A stretch of 48,027 nucleotides of DNA, taken from the NCBI GenBank assembly GCA_012839295.1, contig DUNO01000004.1, forward strand, positions 1 through 48,027. The letters are read 5' to 3'. The notes under the pieces are model-generated. The model did no database searches, was not told the DNA's origin, and saw only the letters and a list, made by a program, of their open reading frames with translations. This document shows, piece after piece, positions 1 to 7,602 of this stretch (positions are counted from its first letter, which is position 1; the number at the start of each line of letters is the position of its first letter). A program made the translations under genes and the position numbers. The stretch comes from Clostridiales bacterium. Lineage in GTDB: Bacteria; Bacillota; Clostridia; Lachnospirales; Lachnospiraceae.

Positions 1-11
1 ATTTATTAAGG

Positions 12-45
12 CCTATTCACTTTTTGAATAGGTCATCAAAAAGTG
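12..45 (+). promoter_or_regulatory. Leader with two mutually exclusive hairpins
   Basis: CCTATTCA (12-19) pairs perfectly with TGAATAGG (25-32). The overlapping segment CACTTTTTGA (18-27) pairs perfectly with TCAAAAAGTG (36-45). The two stems share bases 18-27, so only one can form at a time, which is the geometry of an attenuator or antiterminator. Neither stem is followed by a clear U-tract. The transporter gene begins 122 bases downstream. The window starts at base 1, so the structure may be cut at its 5' side. No known riboswitch consensus was recognised in bases 46-167. Confidence 0.35.
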
Positions 46-63
46 AAAGGCACGGGTATAGAT

Positions 64-159
64 ATGGATAAAGTGTTGTGTCTGGACTGCATTAGAAAAG
101 GGCAGTTTGCTCGAATTTGTATCTGCAGCGGAAAGCTTGCAGGCAGTGAAGAAAGGTAA
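64..159 (+). CDS. Possible small ORF, 31 codons
   Basis: An ATG at 64 opens a 31-residue frame ending at TAA 157-159, eight bases before the next gene. It contains a CxxC pair (CLDC, residues 6-9) and two more cysteines further on. The only ribosome-site candidate is GAAAGG, about 13 bases upstream, which is too distant to be convincing. It may be a leader peptide, the tail of something beginning outside the window, or chance. I recognise no family. Confidence 0.15.
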   Translation: MDKVLCLDCIRKGQFARICICSGKLAGSEER

Positions 160-167
160 GGTATTTT

Positions 168-701
168 ATGAAAAAACAAAACATGAAGTTAGTTTTATCG
201 GCACTTTTTATTGCTCTGGGGATTATACTGCCATTTATTACGATGCAGATACCAAGGATCGGGAACATGTTACTTCCGATGCATATCCCGGTTATGCTAT
301 GCGGCTTTATTTGCGGAGGACCCTATGGTTTTATTGTTGGGCTGATTGTTCCTCTGCTTCGAAGTGTACTGGTTGGAATGCCGCTCATGATGCCGACAGC
401 AGTTTCCATGTCACCGGAACTGGCGGTGTATGGACTGGTAACCGGTTATGTGTATCAAAAGCTGAAGGACAGGAGATTTGGGATTTATGTTGCCTTACTG
501 ACGGCAATGATTTTGGGACGCATTGTATGGGGTGGTGTTTCAATCGGGCTGTTCTCGCTGATGGGTAACTCCTTTACCTGGAAGCTGTTTGTTATGAACG
601 GCTTTGTTAATGCAATCCCCGGAATCGTGATTCAATTGATTTTCATTCCCTTGTTAGTGAAGAGGCTAAAAAGGAACAAAGAGGTCGGTGCATTTTTATA
701 A
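168..701 (+). CDS. ECF transporter S component
   Basis: This 177-residue integral membrane protein has about six hydrophobic segments and a short Lys/Arg-rich C-terminus, the size and layout of the substrate-binding S subunit of energy-coupling-factor vitamin transporters. S components capture a vitamin or precursor and dock with a shared EcfT/EcfA/EcfA' module, which is not in this window. The segment around residues 35-80 (HIPVMLCGF, then GGPYGFIVGL, then a Pro/Met-rich stretch and YGLVTGYVY) resembles the pantothenate/folate-type group. I cannot assign the vitamin from sequence alone. The next gene, a nucleoside-kinase-like protein, starts 16 bases after the stop, so the two are probably co-transcribed and the kinase may phosphorylate the imported compound. 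The start is the ATG behind an AAGG-rich stretch. Confidence 0.8.
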   Translation: MKKQNMKLVLSALFIALGIILPFITMQIPRIGNMLLPMHIPVMLCGFICGGPYGFIVGLIVPLLRSVLVGMPLMMPTAVSMSPELAVYGLVTGYVYQKLKDRRFGIYVALLTAMILGRIVWGGVSIGLFSLMGNSFTWKLFVMNGFVNAIPGIVIQLIFIPLLVKRLKRNKEVGAFL

Positions 702-717
702 TGGAAGGCTATAAGAT

Positions 718-1335
718 ATGGAAGAACTGAGCTGCAAATTAAAGAAAATTAAGGAAAAGTGTAAAGAGCGGTTTAAACCGGCTGTTATGGAAATTGAACA
801 GCGATTATCAGAAAAGGACAGAAAGAGAATCGTTGTTGCCATTGACGGCAAGTGCGGAAGCGGAAAGACAACGTTGGGATTATATTTGCAGGGGAGATTT
901 GACTGTAATCTTTTTCATATGGATGATTTCTTCCTCCAGAATCATCAGAGAACCGCTGCAAGATCGGAGGAGGCCGGCGGAAATGTGGATTATGAAAGAT
1001 TTAAAGCGGAGGTGCTTGAGCCCTTGCTGTCAGGAGGGACAGTGAGGTACCGGAGCTTTAACTGCATAACGCGGGTGATAGACAGGGAATGGGAGGTTCC
1101 TCCGAAAAGGCTGAATATTGTAGAGGGCTCCTACAGCCAGCATCCCTATTTTGGGAATCCCTATGATCTATGCATCTTTCTGGACATTGACGACCTGAGC
1201 CAAATCGAGAATATCAGAAACCGCAATGGGGAAGAAAAGCTTAAACTGTTCCAAAGGGAATGGATCCCCAAGGAAAACCGGTATTTTAATGAATTTAAAA
1301 TTAAAGAAAAAAGCCTGGTTATTCACTGGAATTAA
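718..1335 (+). CDS. Uridine-kinase-like P-loop kinase
   Basis: This 205-residue cytoplasmic protein has a Walker A motif DGKCGSGKTT near residues 43-52. An MDDFF segment near residues 68-72 matches the catalytic aspartate region of the uridine kinase / phosphoribulokinase fold, and VEGSY near 136-140 is the usual second-strand motif. Family members transfer phosphate from ATP to uridine, pantothenate or related small molecules. Being 16 bases behind an ECF S component suggests it traps the imported vitamin by phosphorylation, but that is inference. The protein looks intact and close to the usual length. The true substrate cannot be read from the sequence, so uridine kinase should be taken as a fold-level name only. 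Confidence 0.7.
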   Translation: MEELSCKLKKIKEKCKERFKPAVMEIEQRLSEKDRKRIVVAIDGKCGSGKTTLGLYLQGRFDCNLFHMDDFFLQNHQRTAARSEEAGGNVDYERFKAEVLEPLLSGGTVRYRSFNCITRVIDREWEVPPKRLNIVEGSYSQHPYFGNPYDLCIFLDIDDLSQIENIRNRNGEEKLKLFQREWIPKENRYFNEFKIKEKSLVIHWN

Positions 1336-1353
1336 CGGAAGCGGATCCGTTAA
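1332..1353 (+). terminator. Weak hairpin at the end of the kinase gene
   Basis: TTAACGGA (1332-1339) pairs with TCCGTTAA (1346-1353) around a 6-base loop. The kinase stop codon lies in the left arm. There is no U-tract after it, so intrinsic termination is doubtful. It may instead stabilise or process the 3' end. Confidence 0.3.
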
Positions 1354-1394
1354 TAAAGCCGGAAAAGGCGTATTGGCTCCTTCGGAAAAGCTTT

Positions 1395-1410
1395 AGACAA
1401 ACGTTTGCGT
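1395..1410 (+). promoter_or_regulatory. LacI-family-like operator upstream of the kinase-aldolase operon
   Basis: CAAACGTTTG at 1397-1406 is a perfect 10-bp palindrome with central CG. This is the usual form of LacI/GalR-family operators and is close to catabolite-responsive (CcpA) sites. It lies about 80 bases before the PfkA-like gene, where a promoter is expected. I could not find a convincing -35/-10 pair, so its position relative to the start of transcription is unknown. No LacI-family gene is in the window. Confidence 0.45.
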
Positions 1411-1440
1411 AAAATGATGGCAAATATAGCCCCAGGTTAT

Positions 1441-1472
1441 GCTACACTGGAAGAAAGCTACACTGGAAGAAA
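1441..1472 (+). repeat. 16-bp tandem direct repeat in the operon leader
   Basis: GCTACACTGGAAGAAA occurs twice back to back (1441-1456 and 1457-1472), perfectly identical, 17-48 bases before the start codon of the PfkA-like gene. The Gly/Ala-rich GGAAGAAAGGATGGG end supplies the ribosome site region. It could be a slippage duplication that changes leader length, or a doubled regulator site. Confidence 0.7.
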
Positions 1473-1488
1473 GGATGGGTAATATTTT

Positions 1489-2649
1489 ATGGAGAGGAAT
1501 ATTTTAATTGTACATGGCGGAGGCCCCACGGCAGTTATGAATGCTTCTTTATATGGAGCGGTAAAGGAGGCCGGGAAATATGCTGAACTGACCCATATCT
1601 ATGCTGCGAAAAACGGAACCGGAGGTTTCTTAAGAGAGGAATTAATTGAGCTGGAAAACACGCCGGAGGCTGACCTGGCATTATTGCTGCAGACACCGGG
1701 AAGTGCAATCGGAACCTCAAGGGATGAGATAGAGCAGGAAGATTATGAGAAGATGACGGAAATTCTTGTGAAAAAGAAGATTCATTACGTACTTTTTAAC
1801 GGTGGAAACGGAACCATGGATACCTGCGGAAAGCTTTATAAAACCTGCCTGAAAAAGGGCTTGGACATTAAGGTCATGGGCATTCCTAAGACCATAGACA
1901 ATGATATCTCAATTACGGACCACAGCCCGGGCTATGGAAGCGCAGCGCGTTTCCTGGCGCAGAGCGTAAAAGAGGTTTGTGCGGATGTGAAGGGGCTGCC
2001 GATCCATGTGGCTGTGGTGGAGGCACTGGGAAGAAACGCAGGATGGATTACGGCAGCCAGTGCCCTGGCAGGGGAGGATGGAATAGGCCCGGATCTGATC
2101 TATCTGCCGGAGCGGCCCTTCGAGGCGGATCGGTTTATAGAGGATGTCAGGAAGCTGCTGGAAAAGAAAAAGGGAATTGTGGTTGTAGCCAGCGAAGGAC
2201 TGAAGAACGCAAAGGGAGAGCCGGTTGTGGAGCCGGTCTTTCGGACAGAGCGGGCAATTTACTTCGGGGATGTCAGCGCCCATCTTGCCAACCTGGTAAT
2301 CAAAAGGCTTGGTTATAAGGCGAGGAGCGAAAAACCGGGGCTGCTTGGCCGGGCTTCTATTGCTTTGCAAAGCCCGGTAGACCGTGAGGAAGCCAGGTTA
2401 GCCGGAGAAATAGCCTGCAGGGCAGCGATGCAGGGGGAAAGCGGAAAAATGGTTGCCTTCAGGCGTATTTCCACGGAACCATATGTGATGGAGCCGTTTT
2501 TGGCGGATATTGATGAGGTTATGATGCATGAACGGACGATGCCGGACGAATATATCAACAGCGAAGGGAATGGCGTGACGGAAAGCTTCAAGGAATGGTG
2601 CCGGCCTTTAATTGGCGGGGAATTACCGAAAATGGTGTCCTTTAATTAA
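1489..2649 (+). CDS. Phosphofructokinase family (PfkA fold) sugar-phosphate kinase
   Basis: This 386-residue protein has the PfkA-family motifs in order: GGGPT (10-14), PGSAIGTSR (70-78), GGNGT (105-109) and PKTIDND (133-139) with the catalytic aspartate D137. The family phosphorylates fructose 6-phosphate at C1 using ATP or pyrophosphate. The donor motif is mixed. Lys134 is typical of pyrophosphate enzymes, while Gly108 is typical of ATP enzymes rather than the Asp of GGDDS. The usual metal-binding Asp is Asn107. Donor and substrate therefore cannot be called by motif. It opens an operon with an aldolase (33 bases on), a triosephosphate-isomerase paralog and a LarA-like gene, so its product is probably a ketose 1-phosphate or bisphosphate fed to that aldolase. 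A LacI-type palindrome lies upstream. Confidence 0.8.
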   Translation: MERNILIVHGGGPTAVMNASLYGAVKEAGKYAELTHIYAAKNGTGGFLREELIELENTPEADLALLLQTPGSAIGTSRDEIEQEDYEKMTEILVKKKIHYVLFNGGNGTMDTCGKLYKTCLKKGLDIKVMGIPKTIDNDISITDHSPGYGSAARFLAQSVKEVCADVKGLPIHVAVVEALGRNAGWITAASALAGEDGIGPDLIYLPERPFEADRFIEDVRKLLEKKKGIVVVASEGLKNAKGEPVVEPVFRTERAIYFGDVSAHLANLVIKRLGYKARSEKPGLLGRASIALQSPVDREEARLAGEIACRAAMQGESGKMVAFRRISTEPYVMEPFLADIDEVMMHERTMPDEYINSEGNGVTESFKEWCRPLIGGELPKMVSFN

Positions 2650-2682
2650 GAGGATCCGAAAAAGCGAATGGAGGATGAGATT

Positions 2683-3837
2683 ATGTTAGTACCTATGCGG
2701 GCTATTTTAGAAGCGGCAGACCGGTGCGGTTATGCCCAGGGGGCATTTAATGTCAATGCGGTGGCTCAGGCGAAGGCAGTGATTGGTGTGCATGAGATGT
2801 TCCGCAGTCCTGCAATTTTACAGGGGGCCGATCTGGCCAACGGATTTATGGGCGGAAGATGCGATTTTATGAATGCCACCCTTGAGGATAAGAAAAAAGG
2901 CGCAAAAAACATTGCAGATGCTGTGAAGCTGTATGGGGAGAACAGCTCCATTCCAGTTGCGCTCCATTTAGACCATGGAAGAAACCTGGATTCCTGTATA
3001 GCGGCAATTGAAGGAGGCTATACCAGCGTTATGATCGACGGAAGCTCCCTGCCCTTTGATGAAAATGTGGAGCTGACAAGGGAGGTCGTAAAATATGCGC
3101 ATAAGCTCGGGGTGTCCGTTGAAGGCGAGCTTGGAGTTTTAGCAGGGGTAGAGGATCATGTATTCAGTGCGGACAGCACCTATACCAATCCTCTGAGCGC
3201 GGTGGATTTCTTCCGGAAAACGGGAGTGGATGCCCTGGCGATCAGCTATGGGACCATGCATGGTGCCAATAAGGGAAAGAATGCATTGATCCGTAAGGAG
3301 ATTGCCATTGCTGTCAAGGAGTGCCTGCGCCATGAAAGAATCCAGGGCTTCCTGGTAAGCCACGGCTCCTCTACCGTGCCGGGATATATCGTGGATGAAA
3401 TCAATGCCCTTGGCGGCAATCTGACCAACGCGTTCGGTATCGACGTAAACCAGCTGATCGAGGCCTCCCACTGCGGGATCAACAAGATTAACGTTGACAC
3501 GGATATCCGTCTTGCGGTAACCCGTAATATGAAAGAATTGTTTGCAAAGGAGCCATCACTTAGGACCAGTGCCTCAATTGGCGGGATCTATGAGCTGCTG
3601 GAGAAAAACAAGACAGCCTTTGATCCCCGGGTATTTATTACGCCAATTATGGATACTGTAATGTATGGAACTATACCGGATGATGATGTGGCGCGTATCT
3701 GCGGCTGTATTGAAGCCGGTGTCAAGGAAGTTGTGGGCACATTGATTGTACAGTTCGGCAGCTTTGGAAAAGCACCCAAGGTGGAGTGTGTTACTCTGGA
3801 GCAGATGGCCGACAGATACAAAAGAGGAGGAATATAA
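2683..3837 (+). CDS. Class II (metal-dependent) ketose-phosphate aldolase
   Basis: I start at the ATG at 2683 because GGAGGA lies seven bases before it; an in-frame ATG at 2668 has no such site. The 384-residue protein carries the class II aldolase signature: HLDHG (95-99, catalytic Asp97, metal ligand His98), EGELG (147-151), a second metal His193 in TMHGANKG, His227 in SHGSS and NVDTD (280-284). The family cleaves fructose- or tagatose-bisphosphate, or related ketose phosphates, to dihydroxyacetone phosphate plus an aldehyde. It is about 80 residues longer than typical 285-310-residue enzymes, with extra sequence around 55-80 and at the C-terminus. It sits between the kinase and the isomerase paralog, whose ATG immediately follows this stop codon. 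The aldehyde product is unknown. Confidence 0.85.
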   Translation: MLVPMRAILEAADRCGYAQGAFNVNAVAQAKAVIGVHEMFRSPAILQGADLANGFMGGRCDFMNATLEDKKKGAKNIADAVKLYGENSSIPVALHLDHGRNLDSCIAAIEGGYTSVMIDGSSLPFDENVELTREVVKYAHKLGVSVEGELGVLAGVEDHVFSADSTYTNPLSAVDFFRKTGVDALAISYGTMHGANKGKNALIRKEIAIAVKECLRHERIQGFLVSHGSSTVPGYIVDEINALGGNLTNAFGIDVNQLIEASHCGINKINVDTDIRLAVTRNMKELFAKEPSLRTSASIGGIYELLEKNKTAFDPRVFITPIMDTVMYGTIPDDDVARICGCIEAGVKEVVGTLIVQFGSFGKAPKVECVTLEQMADRYKRGGI

Positions 3838-4680
3838 ATGAAGCATATCTATCTGAACTTAAAAAGATTTGATGTTCCCACAGAATTCGGAGGAGTGAAC
3901 CGGATTGCCCCTGTAAAGGACTGGGCATCCTATATCATTACCAATACCCAGGAAGAATTAAAAAAATATGATGCGGATAAAGTGGAGTTTGCCATGTATT
4001 TTCCGGAAGCCCATCTGTTGGAAGCGGCAGCTGCGAAAGCAGCGGACAGCCGGATTAAAATAGGGTGTCAGAGTGTTTACCGGGCAGATGTTTCTGTCGG
4101 CGGCAACTTTGGGGCATTTACCGGGAACAGGCCGGCAGCGGCAATGGTCGGTGCAGGCTGTGAAACCACCATCATAGGTCATTGTGAGGAGAGAAATGAC
4201 AAAGCAGGAATCCTTGCGGAAGCGGGTATTGTTAATCCGGATGCAATTAACAGGATATTAAACCAGGAGATCAGATGTGCCATCACCCGTGGCATGACCG
4301 TGCTTTATTGCATCGGTGAAAAGGCGGAGGAACAGACCCAGTGGATGGAGGTTCTTGGAAAACAGCTGGAGCTTGGATTAAAGGATGTGGATACCTCCAA
4401 GGTTGTGATAGCTTATGAGCCGATTTGGTCAATAGGACCCGGAAAAACTCCTGCGGATAAAGAATATATAACTAAAATAGCACGCTTTGTGAAGGATAAA
4501 ACCGGTGGCATGGATATCGTTTACGGCGGCGGGCTGAAACAGGAGAATGCGGCAATGCTGGCCTCCATTGGGGAGATTGACGGAGGACTGATTGCGCTCA
4601 CCAGATTCCAGGGAGAAATTGGATATTATCCGGAGGAGTATCTGGAAATTATAAGACTTTATATGAATGGAGGAATGTAA
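3838..4680 (+). CDS. Triosephosphate-isomerase paralog with altered phosphate loops
   Basis: This 280-residue TIM barrel keeps the catalytic set: Lys9 (NLK), His115 (GHCEER, canonical GHSERR) and Glu194 (AYEPIWSIGPGKT, the mobile lid). The phosphate-gripping loops differ. The usual YGGS is YGGG (229-232), and the usual VGGAS after IDG is IALTRFQGEIG (252-262). It therefore looks catalytically competent as an aldose-ketose isomerase but probably not for ordinary glyceraldehyde 3-phosphate. TIM paralogs acting on tetrose phosphates, such as erythrulose-phosphate isomerases, are established precedent. The ATG directly follows the aldolase stop and the LarA-like gene starts one base after this stop, so translation is coupled. 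Most likely it handles the aldehyde released by the aldolase, or is a redundant dihydroxyacetone-phosphate isomerase. Confidence 0.8.
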   Translation: MKHIYLNLKRFDVPTEFGGVNRIAPVKDWASYIITNTQEELKKYDADKVEFAMYFPEAHLLEAAAAKAADSRIKIGCQSVYRADVSVGGNFGAFTGNRPAAAMVGAGCETTIIGHCEERNDKAGILAEAGIVNPDAINRILNQEIRCAITRGMTVLYCIGEKAEEQTQWMEVLGKQLELGLKDVDTSKVVIAYEPIWSIGPGKTPADKEYITKIARFVKDKTGGMDIVYGGGLKQENAAMLASIGEIDGGLIALTRFQGEIGYYPEEYLEIIRLYMNGGM

Positions 4681-4681
4681 G

Positions 4682-6178
4682 ATGAAGATTGAATTTGAAT
4701 ATGGACAAGGAACCATGGCAGCAGAGCTGCCGGATCAAGCAGACATTTTTATTCCCGGTGAAACAGTGAAGGACCCGGATTTTATTCCGGAGGATAAATT
4801 AGAAGAAGCATACCTGGAAAGCCTGGCCCATCCCATCGGGATGCCAGCACTGACAGGGCTGGCGCATAAGGGGAGTACGGTCACCTTTATTGTCCCGGAC
4901 CGTGTCAAGGGCGGGGAACAGGCTACCAGCCACAGGAAATTGAGCATCAGATATATTTTAAAGGAGCTTTACACGGCAGGAGTGGAGAAGAAGGATATTC
5001 TTTTCATTATTTCCAACGGACTGCATCCCAGAAGCAAGGAATCCGATGCAAGGGCAATCTTTGGTCCTGAGCTTTTTGACGAATTCTGGCCTACCGGACA
5101 GATCATCAGCCATGACAGCGAGGATCAGGAGCATATGGTCAATCTGGGGACAACCCACCGGGGAGATCCGGTTTATATGAATAAATATGTCTTTGACAGC
5201 GATATTCCCATCCTGATCGGGCACGTACAGGGAAACCCTTACGGCGGATATTCAGGAGGCTACAAGCACAGTGCCACGGGTATCACCAACTGGCAGAGCA
5301 TTGCGAGCCACCATGTGCCCTCCGTTATGCATAGAAAGGACTTTACTCCGGTGAACGGCGCAAGCCTGATGCGCACTAAATTTGATGAAATCAGCATGCA
5401 TATGGAAAAAGAAATGGGGCATCCCTTTTTCTGCTGTGATGCGGTACTGGATACCCAGTCCAGACAAATTGCGATCTTTAGCGGATATGCAAAGGAGATG
5501 CAGCCGGTCAGCTGGAAGACAGCGGATAAGAGAACCTATGTACACTGGGCGGAGAAAAAATATGACATTATGGTATTCGGAATGCCCCAGAAATTCCATT
5601 ACGGGGATGGAATGGGAACAAACCCGATTATGATGATGCAGGCCTTAAGTGCACAGGTGCTGAGATATAAGAGGATCATGAGCGAGAATTGTGTTATTAT
5701 CTGCTCATCTACCTGCAACGGGTATTTCCATGACGAGCTGTGGCCCTACTTAAGGGAGCTGTATGAGCTGTTCCAGCATGACCACATGTATACCCTGCCG
5801 GATATGAACAGGCTGGGTGAATACTTTGCGACAAATGAGGAGTATATCCGCAAATACCGTTTTACCAATGCATTCCATCCCTTCCACGGATTTTCCATGA
5901 TGTCCTGCGGGCATATTGCCGAAATGAATACCAGTGCCATCTATATTGTCGGAGCAGAGGAACCGGGCTATGCCAGGGGAATGGGGCTAAAGACAAGGGA
6001 GACCTTTGAGGAGGCCATAGAGGACGCGAAGAAAAAGTTTGTTGGAAAGAACCCGAATATTTTAGCTCTGCCGATGACGTTTAAAAAATCAGCAGTTCAT
6101 CTTTGCATGAAGAACAAGGAAGAGGATTGCATGGATGCTTATGGACATATGAACCAAGGCTGCGGATGCTGTGGCTGA
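4682..6178 (+). CDS. LarA-like nickel-pincer racemase/epimerase family protein
   Basis: The start at 4682 has GGAGGA seven bases upstream; the in-frame ATG at 4667 overlaps that site. The 498-residue protein matches the lactate racemase LarA fold. It has DR (73-74), His115 in NGLHPR, His181 in IGHV, Lys195 in GGYKHS and His210/211. These align with the catalytic histidines and the lysine that holds the nickel-pincer cofactor, with a few extra residues between His181 and Lys195. Family members racemise or epimerise 2-hydroxy acids (lactate, malate, gluconate and others). The LarB/LarC/LarE cofactor-making genes are not here. The C-terminus ends in an unusual cysteine cluster, GCGCCG. Its place in an aldolase operon suggests the pathway yields a 2-hydroxy acid of both configurations, or that it epimerises a sugar acid. 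Confidence 0.75.
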   Translation: MKIEFEYGQGTMAAELPDQADIFIPGETVKDPDFIPEDKLEEAYLESLAHPIGMPALTGLAHKGSTVTFIVPDRVKGGEQATSHRKLSIRYILKELYTAGVEKKDILFIISNGLHPRSKESDARAIFGPELFDEFWPTGQIISHDSEDQEHMVNLGTTHRGDPVYMNKYVFDSDIPILIGHVQGNPYGGYSGGYKHSATGITNWQSIASHHVPSVMHRKDFTPVNGASLMRTKFDEISMHMEKEMGHPFFCCDAVLDTQSRQIAIFSGYAKEMQPVSWKTADKRTYVHWAEKKYDIMVFGMPQKFHYGDGMGTNPIMMMQALSAQVLRYKRIMSENCVIICSSTCNGYFHDELWPYLRELYELFQHDHMYTLPDMNRLGEYFATNEEYIRKYRFTNAFHPFHGFSMMSCGHIAEMNTSAIYIVGAEEPGYARGMGLKTRETFEEAIEDAKKKFVGKNPNILALPMTFKKSAVHLCMKNKEEDCMDAYGHMNQGCGCCG

Positions 6179-6230
6179 TATCTGATATAAAAGGCGCTGC
6201 CCCTTATTGAAAACCGGAAGACTTTTCAAA

Positions 6231-6280
6231 AAGTATGATAAAAGTTCATACTTATTACCAAAATAAAAACATGGTATTAT
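6231..6280 (+). promoter_or_regulatory. Operator copy 1 and promoter of the binding-protein gene
   Basis: AAGTATGA (6231-6238) and TCATACTT (6246-6253) form an inverted repeat around a 7-base spacer. A -10-like TATTAT starts 22 bases after the repeat (6275-6280). The matching -35 position (6252-6257, TTATTA) is poor and overlaps the repeat edge, which suits an activator-dependent promoter. The entire 23-bp block recurs identically at 7603-7625 with the same spacing to its -10. Confidence 0.7.
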
Positions 6281-6361
6281 TTGTACATGGCCGATGCGGA
6301 ATAAAATTGTATCTGCCTGCAAGTGTTGAGATGACATGTTAATATTAAGGAGGAAAAGGGT

Positions 6362-7441
6362 ATGAGAAAGGTTTTAAGTTTATTTATGGTGCTTGTAATG
6401 ATTGCTGCATTTGCCTCAGGCTGTTCTCAGGGAAATAAATCTGAAGAAACGGGTAAGGGGACACCAGAAGTGACTTCAGCAGGAGAGGACACGGTGGAGG
6501 CATCAACACCAACGGCAGCGCCGGCAGAACTAAAAGTAATAACCGTTGGTTATATGCCAAATTACGCAAGCATGTGTACTGTGGTTGCAGGTATTCAAAT
6601 GAACTACTTTGAAGAGCAGGGCTTGAAGGTAAATCTGGTAGAATTCGCGGACGGCCCGACCATTATAGCAGCCATGGAATCAGGTGCTGTTGATATTGGA
6701 TATATCGGACCTGGAGCACACAAGCTCTGCATTCAGGGAAAAGCTAAGATTTTTGCGTTTTCCCATTATGGAAATGCGGATGCGGTTATTGGCAGTGCAA
6801 GTAAGGGAGTTAGTAAGATTGAAGACTTAAAAGGGAAAAAAATCGCAATGGCTTCCGGCACCACCAGTGAGACAATCTTGAATCTGACACTGGCAAAAGG
6901 GGGATTAACGAAGGAGGATGTAGAGATCCTGGATATGGATGCATCCGCCATAGTTACAGCCATGATTTCAAGAAGCGTAGATGCTTGTGCGACCTGGTCT
7001 CCGAATACAAATTCGATTAAGGAAGAACTGGGAAGTGATGCGGTTACCCTCACAACGAATGTTGATTTTACCGATATATCCCCTTCCATCTGTTCCTGGA
7101 TCGCAAACCCGAATTATATAGATGCAAATGCAGATGATATTTTAAGCTTCACCAAGGCACTCTATAAGGCAATGGATTATAGGGCACAGGAGGCAAATAT
7201 AGATCAGGTGGTAGAGTGGGTAGCTGATCAGGTCGCCCTTGACGTGGAATCCGTAGCCGCCCAAAAGGGAGATGGCGACTGGGAGACAGCAGATGAGCTG
7301 ATAGCAATGATAAACGATGGCTCTTTGGAAAAGGCATTTCAGGCACAGCAGGATAACTTTATAACATCAGGGGATGTAAAAGAAAAGGTTGCTGTAAGTG
7401 ATTATGTAATGTTCCAGAATATGCTTGATGCCGCAAAGTAA
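6362..7441 (+). CDS. NitT/TauT-type ABC transporter substrate-binding lipoprotein
   Basis: This 359-residue protein has a lipoprotein signal (hydrophobic residues 5-18 and a lipobox ending in ASGC, Cys21), then a Ser/Thr/Pro-rich linker to about residue 55. The domain after it has the periplasmic-binding fold of the NMT1/SsuA/TauA group: VGYMPNYAS, FADGPTIIAAMESGAVDIGYIG, then LKGKKIAMASGTTSE. Relatives bind nitrate, taurine, alkanesulfonates or thiamine-precursor pyrimidines. The ligand cannot be named from sequence. It has its own promoter and a terminator-like hairpin before the permease, so it is made separately, as is common for binding proteins. The cognate permease and ATPase follow. 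Its neighbours are sugar-phosphate enzymes, which makes a sulfonated or otherwise anionic sugar ligand worth testing. Confidence 0.85.
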   Translation: MRKVLSLFMVLVMIAAFASGCSQGNKSEETGKGTPEVTSAGEDTVEASTPTAAPAELKVITVGYMPNYASMCTVVAGIQMNYFEEQGLKVNLVEFADGPTIIAAMESGAVDIGYIGPGAHKLCIQGKAKIFAFSHYGNADAVIGSASKGVSKIEDLKGKKIAMASGTTSETILNLTLAKGGLTKEDVEILDMDASAIVTAMISRSVDACATWSPNTNSIKEELGSDAVTLTTNVDFTDISPSICSWIANPNYIDANADDILSFTKALYKAMDYRAQEANIDQVVEWVADQVALDVESVAAQKGDGDWETADELIAMINDGSLEKAFQAQQDNFITSGDVKEKVAVSDYVMFQNMLDAAK

Positions 7442-7500
7442 TATAGAACAGGTAAAATGTAAATACAGATATTACCCCCACACTTATTTGATAAATATAA

Positions 7501-7533
7501 AAAAGAACTATCATCTGCGATAGTTCTTTTTTT
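7501..7533 (+). terminator. Intrinsic terminator after the binding-protein gene
   Basis: AAAAGAACTATC (7501-7512) pairs perfectly with GATAGTTCTTTT (7519-7530) around the loop ATCTGC, and the T-run continues to 7533. This is a textbook terminator. It separates the binding-protein transcript from the permease-ATPase transcript, which has its own copy of the operator. Confidence 0.9.
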
Positions 7534-7602
7534 GAATAATTCATATAATCCCCAGGACCGGCGTTCCTGAATTGTTAATTACAGGCAGCAGATATACAGG
7601 AG

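Noticed and set aside
46-167. THF, preQ1 or other known riboswitch before the ECF S component
   Set aside because: Compared by eye with the conserved cores I remember; no match. Left as an unassigned leader.
107-568. 153-codon frame overlapping the ECF S component gene
   Set aside because: It overlaps the clear membrane protein in another frame, has low-complexity unlike any family, and starts at a TTG with no ribosome site.
1909-2370. Minus-strand frame opposite the PfkA-like gene
   Set aside because: Shadow of a well-supported gene; no motifs or ribosome site.
2668-2682. Longer start of the aldolase
   Set aside because: Its ATG overlaps the ribosome site of the better ATG at 2683.
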